A stretch of DNA of 25,152 nt, from positions 1 through 25,152 of the forward strand of contig JALNWE010000043.1 of NCBI GenBank assembly GCA_023231065.1. The letters are read 5' to 3'. The translations under genes were made by a program, and so were the position numbers. The notes under the pieces are model-generated. The model ran no database searches and had not been told where the DNA came from. It saw nothing but the letters and a program-made list of their open reading frames with translations. This stretch comes from Bacteroidales bacterium (lineage in GTDB: Bacteria; Bacteroidota; Bacteroidia; Bacteroidales; FEN-979). This document shows, one piece after another, positions 16,577 through 22,573 of the stretch. Position 1 is the stretch's first letter. Each line of letters opens with the position of its first letter.

Positions 16577-16606
16577 CAAAGATAGACATTTTATCATGAA
16601 TGTCAA
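16577..16606 (-). promoter_or_regulatory. rho promoter, -33 and -7 boxes
   Basis: On the minus strand TTG (16606-16604) is followed after 19 bases by TATCTTTG (16584-16577). This fits the Bacteroidetes TTG-N19-TAnnTTTG layout and is the only promoter here with both elements. Predicted start near 16572, giving a leader of about 116 bases. Confidence 0.75.
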
Positions 16607-16677
16607 TTTTTTTTATTCCATCCTGTCTGCAAAATATAAATCTTTTCTAATTTCGCCGTATATTAAAGATCAATTCC

Positions 16678-17154
16678 ATGCTACAGCGTATTCAATCGGT
16701 TTATCTTGCAATCGTGGCTATTGCCTGCATCCTGCTATTTTTCTTTCCCCTGGCAACCTATTATCATGAACTCCTGGGCAACTATCAGTTTTTTGTATAT
16801 GGGATAACCTGTATGGATCCTGAAACCAAGGTTCACTTCAACGCCCTGTTTACCCTCCCGTTGATCATCCTGGTAGCCATTTCCTTTATCCTGACCATAT
16901 TTACCATCTTCCTCTATAAAAAGCGCCTTCTGCAGATCAGGCTGTGTTCCATTAATGTCCTGGTCAATATCATTTTGATCATGGTGATTTTCTTTTTTTA
17001 TGCGGCCAAAATCAAGACAATGACCCAGATAGAGCCGGAATACAATTATGCCGGTATTATCATGCCCTTGATTTCCCTTATCTTTCTAATCCTTGCCAGC
17101 CGGGCGATCAGAAAAGACGAAACCCTCGTCAAGTCTTCAGACAGGCTCAGATAA
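16678..17154 (+). CDS. DUF4293 membrane protein
   Basis: A 158-residue protein with four hydrophobic segments (about 8-26, 56-80, 88-112, 122-140) and the start MLQRIQSVYL typical of the Bacteroidetes-specific DUF4293 family. It is an inner-membrane protein with no known function. It lies divergently from rho; a weak -7-like TAATTTCG (one mismatch) at 16648-16655 could start it. The C-terminal tail is short and charged and ends 36 bp before the octamer array. Confidence 0.85.
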   Translation: MLQRIQSVYLAIVAIACILLFFFPLATYYHELLGNYQFFVYGITCMDPETKVHFNALFTLPLIILVAISFILTIFTIFLYKKRLLQIRLCSINVLVNIILIMVIFFFYAAKIKTMTQIEPEYNYAGIIMPLISLIFLILASRAIRKDETLVKSSDRLR

Positions 17155-17190
17155 AAAACCATTGGCCAATAACCAGGCCCCCCTATATTT

Positions 17191-17446
17191 CCCATCAGCC
17201 CATCAGCCCATCAGCACATCAGCACATCAGCACATCAGCCCATCAGCACATCAGCACATCAGCCCATCAGCCCATCAGCACATCAGCCCATCAGCACATC
17301 AGCACATCAACACATCAACACATCAGCACATCAGCACATCAGCACATCAGCCCATCAGCCCATCAACACATCAGCACATCAACACATCAACACATCAGCA
17401 CATCAACACATCAACACATCAGCACATCAGCACATTAGCACATCAG
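17191..17446. repeat. Octamer minisatellite, 32 exact-length units
   Basis: Thirty-two contiguous 8-bp units (256 bp) follow the pattern C[C/A]CATCA[G/A]. Only unit 31 (CACATTAG) has a change elsewhere. CCC-type units are 1-3, 7, 10, 11, 13, 21 and 22; A-ending units are 15, 16, 22, 24, 25, 27 and 28. The two variants are therefore unevenly spread along the array. It fills the gap between convergent DUF4293 and YfcE-like genes, and the YfcE stop codon (17443-17445) lies in its last unit. On the minus strand each unit carries TGA in rotating frame; on the plus strand it is almost entirely open, producing spurious SAHQHIST-like reading frames. Confidence 0.95.
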
Positions 17447-17946
17447 CACAATGTCGTTTTGGGTATATCGAGCGCCTCCAGATCCCTCATCTGATCGCCT
17501 TCAAAAATCAGCCGGACCGCTGTGATGGATTTATGAATCCCGTATTTTCCGGCTGCCCCGGGATTGATATGCAGCAACTTATGCTTCTTATCATACATCA
17601 CTTTTAAAATATGGGAATGGCCACTCACAAAGAGCCCCGGTTTTTCCAGTTCAATGATTTGCCGGATTGAAGGCTCATAACGTCCCGGATATCCCCCGAT
17701 GTGGGTTATCAAAACATCGATCCCCCCGCACCTGAAACGTTGGATTTTCGGATAAACCTTCCGGATATCCTGGCCATCAATATTCCCGTAAACCGCTGAC
17801 AACGGTTTAAACGAATTCAATGTTTCAGCGGTTTTTAAATCACCAATATCACCGGCATGCCAGATTTCATCTACTTCTTTAAGAAAATTCAGCACCCGGG
17901 GATGAAGATAACCATGGGTGTCGGAAAGAATACCAATTCGAACCAT
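17443..17946 (-). CDS. YfcE/MJ0936-type metallophosphoesterase
   Basis: From ATG 17946 the protein is 167 residues, the normal size for this phosphodiesterase family. Metal-binding motifs are complete: SDTHG (Asp8, His10), HAGDIGD, GNID, HIGG and SGHSHIL. It probably hydrolyses phosphodiester bonds with Mn2+ in the cytoplasm; the natural substrate is unknown. The frame is open upstream to 18033, but a -7 box at 17951-17958 and family alignment favour 17946. The last residues (TTLC) and stop run into the octamer array, so the C-terminus may have been reshaped by the repeat. Confidence 0.88.
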   Translation of the reverse strand: MVRIGILSDTHGYLHPRVLNFLKEVDEIWHAGDIGDLKTAETLNSFKPLSAVYGNIDGQDIRKVYPKIQRFRCGGIDVLITHIGGYPGRYEPSIRQIIELEKPGLFVSGHSHILKVMYDKKHKLLHINPGAAGKYGIHKSITAVRLIFEGDQMRDLEALDIPKTTLC

Positions 17947-17950
17947 GAAG

Positions 17951-17958
17951 CAAAAGTA
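17951..17958 (-). promoter_or_regulatory. -7 box giving a leaderless phosphoesterase mRNA
   Basis: Minus-strand TACTTTTG followed by C matches TAnnTTTG. Only four bases separate it from the ATG (17946), so the expected +1 falls on the A of the start codon. A TTG lies 14 bases upstream of the box, shorter than the usual -33 spacing. Confidence 0.55.
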
Positions 17959-17959
17959 C

Positions 17960-17973
17960 GATTTACGATTTAC
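17960..17973. repeat. GATTTAC heptamer duplicated
   Basis: Two contiguous copies of GATTTAC lie just upstream of the phosphoesterase promoter box. The reverse strand reads GTAAATC and carries TAA. It is the shortest member of the heptamer set and could be chance. Confidence 0.5.
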
Positions 17974-18110
17974 AATTGAGCCTGCTCCGAAAAACCTCGC
18001 AGGTTTGAATTCGATGGATTTGGCGTTTTCCATCCAACCTTAACGTGTTTGTTAGCAAAAACCTGGAAGGTTTGGTTTGCATATCAGCACATTATTTTGT
18101 TTTTTTTCGA

Positions 18111-18118
18111 TAATTTTG
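18111..18118 (+). promoter_or_regulatory. -7 promoter box for the EEP hydrolase gene
   Basis: TAATTTTG matches TAnnTTTG. The predicted start near 18123 gives a 10-base leader before ATG 18133 and rules out starts upstream in the open frame (from 18049). Confidence 0.55.
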
Positions 18119-18132
18119 AAAAAAAACGGAAA

Positions 18133-18969
18133 ATGTCTATCAGAAAATTACTGTTAATCAGTTTCTCTCTATTGCTGGCATGGAATGCCGGAGGACAATC
18201 AATAACAATTCTCTCCTATAATATCCGGTACGATAATCCGGCTGATGGGAATAATGGCTGGGCACATCGGCGCGATTTACTTTGCGGGCAAATCCGTTCA
18301 GCCAATCCTGACCTTTTCGGAGTGCAGGAAGCGCTGCAATCTCAAATCAACTACTTAGACAGTGCTTTCACGGGTTATCATCATATTGGCGTGGGTCGCG
18401 AAGACGGAAAAACCAAGGGGGAATACAGCGCGATTTATTACAATGTAAAAAAGATTACCCTACTTAACCAGGGGACTTTCTGGCTCTCCGCGACCCCCCG
18501 GAAGGTATCGGTCGGTTGGGATGCTGCATTGGAACGCATTTGCACCTATGGGCTCTTTAAAGATAATGCCACAGGAAAAAAATTCCTGATGTTCAACACC
18601 CATCTCGATCATATAGGGGCCATGGCCCGGAAAAACAGCGCATTACTGATCCTGCAGAAAATGAAGGAGCTGGACAGGGATGGATATCCCGTCATTCTTA
18701 CAGGCGACTTCAATTCCACCCCCGACAGTGAACCCGTGAAGCTCCTCCTGTCAGAGTTACAGGACTCGAAGATTGCTGAGAAAAGCATGATGATGGGCCC
18801 CGGTGGCACCTTCAATAATTTTGATCCCACAAAACCTGCCGTGGAACGCATCGACTATATCTTTACAGGGAAAGGATTCATCGCTTCGGATTATTATGTC
18901 ATAAGGGATTCACAGGATGGACGGTATGCTTCGGACCACTTTCCGGTTGTGGCAAAGATTAATAATTGA
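18133..18969 (+). CDS. Secreted endonuclease/exonuclease/phosphatase-family hydrolase
   Basis: From ATG 18133 the protein is 278 residues with a signal peptide (MSIRKLLLISFSLLLAWNAG, cleaved near GGQ-SI). The EEP fold motifs are present: LSYNIRYDN (Asn30), GVQEA (metal-binding Glu66), NTHLDHIG, TGDFNSTPDS and SDHFPV near the C-terminus. Bacteroidetes carry many secreted members of this group. The substrate may be phosphodiesters, phospholipid head groups or nucleic acid and cannot be told from sequence. The frame is open 28 codons further upstream, but that extension lacks a promoter and would mask the signal peptide. Confidence 0.88.
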   Translation: MSIRKLLLISFSLLLAWNAGGQSITILSYNIRYDNPADGNNGWAHRRDLLCGQIRSANPDLFGVQEALQSQINYLDSAFTGYHHIGVGREDGKTKGEYSAIYYNVKKITLLNQGTFWLSATPRKVSVGWDAALERICTYGLFKDNATGKKFLMFNTHLDHIGAMARKNSALLILQKMKELDRDGYPVILTGDFNSTPDSEPVKLLLSELQDSKIAEKSMMMGPGGTFNNFDPTKPAVERIDYIFTGKGFIASDYYVIRDSQDGRYASDHFPVVAKINN

Positions 18970-19046
18970 TCATTCGATCTGCGTTTTGAACTTTGTATTG
19001 CCGGGATCTGACTTTAGGAGCAGGCTCAAGCTTTGAACTTTTAACT

Positions 19047-19054
19047 TACCTTTG
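19047..19054 (+). promoter_or_regulatory. -7 promoter box for rmuC
   Basis: TACCTTTG matches TAnnTTTG. The predicted start near 19059 gives a 12-base leader before ATG 19071. Confidence 0.6.
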
Positions 19055-19070
19055 TAACAAATCAAATGCT

Positions 19071-20414
19071 ATGACGGAATTATTACTCCTGTTCCTTGGC
19101 GTTGTATTTCTGATCGGATTCGGACTGCTCTATTACCGGCTCATTAAAACCGGGAAACATGATCTGGCACAGGAAACAGAGATCCTGAAAAAGCAGGTTG
19201 AAACCCTTTCCGCAGATAAAAGAGTTGCTGAGGAAAATATTCGCATCCTGAAGGAACAGCTCAATAGCGCACATATTCAGATCATTGAAAAAGATGATAT
19301 CATCCTTGATCTGAACAGAAAGCTATCGACAAAATCGGCTGAATTTGAAGGGTTACAGGGTAAGCTGAAGGAACAGCAAGGTGACCTGGAGAAATTACAG
19401 GACCGGTTCAGGGAGGAATTTAAAAACCTTGCCAATGATATCCTTGAAGAGAAGACACGGAAATTTACCGAACAGAACAGGACTAAACTCGATGAGATCC
19501 TGAAACCTCTTGGTGAGAAGATCCGCGATTTCGAAAAAAAAGTTGAAGAGACCTATGATAAGGAATCGAAGCAACGCTTTTCCCTTGAACGGGAGATAAA
19601 AAACCTCTCCGAACTGAACCAGCAGATAAGCAAAGAGGCAAATAACCTTACCAATGCCTTGAAAGGGCAGGCCAAGGCCCGTGGCAACTGGGGTGAGATC
19701 ATCCTCGAAACCATCCTCGAAAAATCTGGGCTCACCAAAGACCGGGAGTTTTTTGTTCAGTCCTCCTATACCAACGAACATGGAAAAAGGCTTCAACCCG
19801 ACGTGGTTGTTGCATATCCGGGCGAAAAACATGTTGTGATCGATTCCAAGGTTTCGCTGGTCGCTTACGAAAGGTATGCTGCTGCCGAAACCAAAGAAGA
19901 ACAGGAAGCGGCGGCCCGCGATCACCTGGTTTCAATCCGGAACCATATTACAGACCTGAGCAGCAAAAACTACCAGGATATTTATGCCTTGAAAAGCCTT
20001 GATTTCGTGATGCTTTTCATGCCCATCGAACCCGCTTACCTGTTGGCCATGCAGGCTGATCCAAACCTCTGGAATTTTGCCTATGAACGGAGAATACTGA
20101 TGATCAGTCCGACTAACCTGATCGCTGCTTTAAGAATGATCGCCAACCTTTGGCGCGTGGAATACCAGAATAAAAATGCCATGGAAATCGCGCGGCAAAG
20201 CGGGGAACTTTATGATAAATTCACGGGCTTCCTCATCGACCTTGAAGACATCGGCGCTAAACTCGATGCGACACAACGGGTATATGATGCCTCCATGAAC
20301 AAACTTTCCACTGGCAAAGGGAACCTGATCCGCCGGGTCGAAAATATAAAAGCCCTGGGCGCCAAAGCTGGAAAGGAAATCCCGCGGTCATTGTTAGATA
20401 AAGCGGAAGAATAA
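19071..20414 (+). CDS. rmuC: DNA recombination protein RmuC
   Basis: From ATG 19071 the protein is 447 residues. It has one N-terminal membrane anchor (about 3-20), a long coiled coil (about 25-190), and the conserved RmuC nuclease-like domain: GNWGEIILETILEKSGL, DVVVAYPGEKHVVIDSKVSL (holding the D...DSK restriction-nuclease-like residues), FVMLFMPIEPAYL, and the closing GNLIRRVENIKALGAKAGKEIP. RmuC limits recombination at inverted repeats in E. coli, of interest here given the number of short repeats, although any link is speculative. The longer frame from 18993 starts before the promoter box and is rejected. An ATTGACC array follows after a short gap. Confidence 0.93.
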   Translation: MTELLLLFLGVVFLIGFGLLYYRLIKTGKHDLAQETEILKKQVETLSADKRVAEENIRILKEQLNSAHIQIIEKDDIILDLNRKLSTKSAEFEGLQGKLKEQQGDLEKLQDRFREEFKNLANDILEEKTRKFTEQNRTKLDEILKPLGEKIRDFEKKVEETYDKESKQRFSLEREIKNLSELNQQISKEANNLTNALKGQAKARGNWGEIILETILEKSGLTKDREFFVQSSYTNEHGKRLQPDVVVAYPGEKHVVIDSKVSLVAYERYAAAETKEEQEAAARDHLVSIRNHITDLSSKNYQDIYALKSLDFVMLFMPIEPAYLLAMQADPNLWNFAYERRILMISPTNLIAALRMIANLWRVEYQNKNAMEIARQSGELYDKFTGFLIDLEDIGAKLDATQRVYDASMNKLSTGKGNLIRRVENIKALGAKAGKEIPRSLLDKAEE

Positions 20415-20423
20415 AGCATGACC

Positions 20424-20510
20424 ATTGACCATTGACCATTGACCATTGACTATTGACCATTGACTATTGACTATTGACCATTGACCATTGACTATTGACC
20501 ATTGACTATT
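20424..20510. repeat. ATTGAC[C/T] heptamer array (12 units)
   Basis: Twelve contiguous 7-bp units plus a partial ATT lie between rmuC and rlmB. The first six bases are invariant; the seventh is C or T in the order C C C T C T T C C T C T. TGA occurs in all plus frames, and C-to-T units also create TAG on the minus strand. The unit is the same as in the array at 6961-6995, more than 13 kb away. Confidence 0.92.
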
Positions 20511-20537
20511 AAGGATTTTAGATTTACTTCACAGATT

Positions 20538-21281
20538 ATGAAAAAGGAAACATATATTTACGGGATCAGGCCGGCTATTGAAGCGATCAAGTCGGGCAAA
20601 GAGATGGAGAAGATATTGCTTCAAAACAGGTTAAAAGGCGAAGGGTTCCACGAATTGTTCGGACTGATCAAGGATCTTGAGATCCCATTTCAGTTTGTTC
20701 CGGTGGAAAAGCTGAACCGGTTATCGCGGCAAAATCACCAGGGGGTCATATCTTTCGTCTCTGAGATCACTTACCAGCGTATTGAAGACCTTGTCCCTTT
20801 TGTGTTTGAACAGGGCAGGCAACCGCTTTTCCTGATCCTCGACCGCATCACCGATGTCCGTAATGTCGGCGCTATTGCCCGCACAGCAGAATGTGCCGGG
20901 GTTGACGGGATCCTTATCCCGTCCAAAGGCTCTGCGCAGATCAATTCCGATGCCATCAAGACTTCTGCCGGGGCTCTTTATAAGCTTCCGGTGGTCCGTT
21001 GCAACGACCTCCGGGAGTCGATCCGTTTTCTGAAAGACAGCGGCCTGACCATCATCGCGGCATCGGAGAAAACAGAACAGGAATACTCCCATGCAGATTT
21101 CAACAGACCATTGGCATTGATCCTTGGTTCTGAAGGAGAAGGCATATCTGAAGAATTACTCAGGATGACCGACCAGGCCATCAGCATCCCCCTCCAGGGC
21201 GAAATTGGCTCCCTCAACGTTTCAGTGGCTTCAGGAGTGATACTGTTTGAAATATTAAGACAAAGGGCCAAAGATAAATAA
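20538..21281 (+). CDS. rlmB: 23S rRNA 2'-O-methyltransferase RlmB (SpoU/TrmH family)
   Basis: A 247-residue SPOUT methyltransferase. The N-terminal substrate-binding domain (YIYGIRPAIEAIKSGKEMEKILLQ) precedes the knotted SAM-binding domain with motif 1 LDRITDVRNVGAIARTAE, motif 2 LILGSEGEGIS and motif 3 IPLQGEIGSLNVSVASGVILFE. The whole set is typical of RlmB, which methylates G2251 of 23S rRNA. The start is ATG 20538; the open frame back to TTG 20502 lies in the heptamer array and is rejected. No clear -7 box is seen, so readthrough from rmuC across the array is possible. Confidence 0.9.
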   Translation: MKKETYIYGIRPAIEAIKSGKEMEKILLQNRLKGEGFHELFGLIKDLEIPFQFVPVEKLNRLSRQNHQGVISFVSEITYQRIEDLVPFVFEQGRQPLFLILDRITDVRNVGAIARTAECAGVDGILIPSKGSAQINSDAIKTSAGALYKLPVVRCNDLRESIRFLKDSGLTIIAASEKTEQEYSHADFNRPLALILGSEGEGISEELLRMTDQAISIPLQGEIGSLNVSVASGVILFEILRQRAKDK

Positions 21282-21282
21282 C

Positions 21283-21310
21283 CATCCCCTATCCCCCATC
21301 CCCCATCTCT
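21283..21310. repeat. CATCCCC heptamer array (4 units)
   Basis: Units CATCCCC, TATCCCC, CATCCCC, CATCTCT begin one base after the rlmB stop. This is the only array whose unit contains no stop triplet. Confidence 0.7.
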
Positions 21311-21320
21311 TTACAATGTA

Positions 21321-21341
21321 TCCCTAATCCCTAATCCCTAA
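21321..21341. repeat. TCCCTAA heptamer array (3 units)
   Basis: Three identical 7-bp units end directly before the TTG that opens the small downstream gene. The last TAA is in frame with that gene and bounds its 5' end. Confidence 0.75.
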
Positions 21342-21569
21342 TTGAAAACTGCTCCACCCTCCGGAATATATATTCTTAAAATCAAGGGCACTCAGCGAAT
21401 TCCCGATTACATTCAGATCAGGGATGAAGAATTTAAACTGATTGCCTATTTCAAGGCAACAAACCCGAAAACCGCCCTGGCACGATGCAACCTTCTTGAT
21501 AAGATAGACCAGATACTGGCTATCGCGAACAATCTGGAATATGGCAAAATCAGAAAACTGGAAATATAA
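21342..21569 (+). CDS. Small protein, 75 residues, family not recognised
   Basis: The frame opens with TTG immediately after an in-frame TAA supplied by the TCCCTAA array, and contains no ATG, so TTG 21342 is the only sensible start unless the gene has lost its beginning. The protein has a globular-looking composition: a beta-like start (SGIYILKIKGTQRIPDYIQIRDEEFKLIAYFKA) followed by a helix (PKTALARCNLLDKIDQILAIANNLEYGKI). No signal peptide or membrane segment. Sequence character is like a real Bacteroidetes cytoplasmic protein, not a shadow frame, but I cannot name a family. It follows rlmB by 60 bp of heptamer repeats and may be cotranscribed. Confidence 0.65.
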   Translation: MKTAPPSGIYILKIKGTQRIPDYIQIRDEEFKLIAYFKATNPKTALARCNLLDKIDQILAIANNLEYGKIRKLEI

Positions 21570-21863
21570 TTATGGGGCCCAGTCAATGAAGGCCCAGTGG
21601 GTAAATGTCGTCAGGGATGCACATCCTCCCGATGACGGATTCATTTGCGTTTTTATCATGAGAAATCTTGCATTGTGATTTTGCTCAACCTGGGCTTCAT
21701 GCCGGGCGCTACGTGTCCCATGAAGTCATATGGCATGCGGTGTGTTTTATTCAAGATCAAATATTATTTTCAGGTTCCCCTTGATTGATTTTACCAACTC
21801 GGGTGGAATATTTCCAACTTTTCTTACCAATCTTGAGCCGGCCCCGAAAAGTCAAATCATTCA

Positions 21864-21936
21864 TTTTACCGCAAAGACGCAAATATATCATATCCAATTA
21901 TTTAAAATTTTGCGCCTTAGCGACTTGGCGGTAAAA
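21864..21936. repeat. REP-like inverted repeat (TTTTACCGCAAAGACGC arms)
   Basis: The left arm 21864-21880 and right arm 21920-21936 are inverted copies matching at 15 of 17 positions, separated by a 39-bp AT-rich centre. The arm type (ACCGCAAAGACGC ... GCGxCTTxGCGGT) resembles dispersed palindromic elements I recall from intergenic regions of many environmental bacteria. It is probably a non-autonomous mobile or once-mobile element. Confidence 0.7.
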
Positions 21937-22101
21937 AGTGGTTTTCGGAGTGGACTCAATCTTCATAACCTTACCTGGTTTCAGATTCGATTTCAAGTTG
22001 TTTTTGTGTCTTCACTCGACCTGCACGATAGTCATTGCCAGATTGTTTCGCTCTGTCAATCAACTGTTTCTTTCAAGTAGCCTTGCAGATAGTCGGGTCA
22101 C

Positions 22102-22122
22102 GCAGGGGAGTTTCACCCCTGC
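22102..22122. repeat. 7-bp GC-rich hairpin
   Basis: GCAGGGG (22102-22108) pairs with CCCCTGC (22116-22122) across AGTTTCA. It lies 15 bases beyond the stop of the HigA-type gene on the minus strand. There is no T tract for either direction. Confidence 0.55.
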
Positions 22123-22136
22123 AACCTGGCTTCTCG

Positions 22137-22403
22137 CTAAAACCAAACTACTCCTGACAGTCGATGTCCGCCAAGACCCTCGCGAATTATTCTCATAAGT
22201 GTTGAAAGTCTGATGTCACTGGCATTGTTCTCAATTCTCGAAATGTAGTTTTTTGTTGTTCCACATTTTAGAGCAAGTTCTTCCTGTGTCAGGTTTTGTT
22301 GTTTTCTAGCCTCCTGAATAAGTACTCCGATTCTAAAATTTTCAAATTCCTCTTCGTACTTGTCTCTAGTTGGAGTACCTGATTTCCCGTATTTCTTGTC
22401 CAA
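22137..22403 (-). CDS. HigA-type XRE antitoxin, probably decaying
   Basis: The 88-residue frame holds a typical XRE helix-turn-helix of HigA-like antitoxins: FRIGVLIQEARKQQNLTQEELALKCGTTKNYISRIE followed by ASDIRLSTLMRIIREGLGGH. Signs of decay are visible at both ends. The usual N-terminus (SWDDHLDKKYGKSGTP) continues upstream of the first possible start, TTG 22403, to about 22424, but no ATG or GTG is present there. After GGH the C-terminus becomes RLSGVVWF, where homologues usually have a short beta strand such as LKIS. No HigB toxin gene is recognisable on either side. It may be an orphan regulator starting at TTG, or a pseudogene. Confidence 0.7.
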   Translation of the reverse strand: MDKKYGKSGTPTRDKYEEEFENFRIGVLIQEARKQQNLTQEELALKCGTTKNYISRIENNASDIRLSTLMRIIREGLGGHRLSGVVWF

Positions 22404-22558
22404 GTGATCGTCCCAGGAAACAACCGAATTATATCCCAGGCCAGGGCCATCTGATGAAATTCATTCCTCCGGTTCCTCCGGCCTTTCTCAAATTGTTTTT
22501 GCGACGGATGTTTGCTACAAGAAGTTCGAAGGAAGAAATGTAAAAAGTATCAATTTGT

Positions 22559-22566
22559 TATCTTTG
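22559..22566 (+). promoter_or_regulatory. -7 promoter box for the EFR1 gene
   Basis: TATCTTTG matches TAnnTTTG and ends seven bases before the GTG start at 22574. The predicted +1 near 22571 leaves a leader of about three bases. No -33 TTG at normal spacing. Confidence 0.55.
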
Positions 22567-22573
22567 TTCCCTT

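Larger units (their letters stand above)
21570..22136. other. 567-bp gene-poor stretch
   Basis: No convincing gene. It starts with an 8-bp direct repeat (GGCCCAGT at 21576-21583 and 21591-21598), then unrecognised sequence, then the REP-like inverted repeat at 21864-21936 and the hairpin at 22102-22122. A 116-codon open frame (21730-22080) crosses the inverted repeat and has no protein-like character. Confidence 0.6.

Noticed and set aside
17191..17446. CRISPR-like array
   Set aside because: Units are contiguous 8-mers with no spacers and no cas genes nearby, so it is a minisatellite.
17093..17494. Plus-strand open frame of 133 codons through the octamer array (SAHQHIST-like repeats)
   Set aside because: It overlaps the DUF4293 gene out of frame and is open only because the 8-bp unit lacks plus-strand stops. 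It has no independent start signal or family resemblance.
18049..18132. N-terminal extension of the EEP hydrolase
   Set aside because: It precedes the predicted transcription start and would bury the signal peptide.
20502..20537. N-terminal extension of RlmB from TTG
   Set aside because: The TTG lies inside the heptamer array, and the extension adds no family sequence. ATG 20538 starts directly before the conserved YIYGIRPAIEAI.
21576..21598. Direct repeat GGCCCAGT as an insertion-site duplication
   Set aside because: Copies are 15 bp apart with no element between them.
21730..22080. 116-codon plus frame
   Set aside because: It is a translation of the REP-like inverted repeat and its flanks. 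Composition is not protein-like and no promoter or homologous motif is visible.
22440..22560. Possible HigB toxin or transposase remnant upstream of the HigA-type gene
   Set aside because: All minus frames were read; one gives KGRRNRRNEFHQMALAW-like sequence, but no HigB or transposase motif can be supported.
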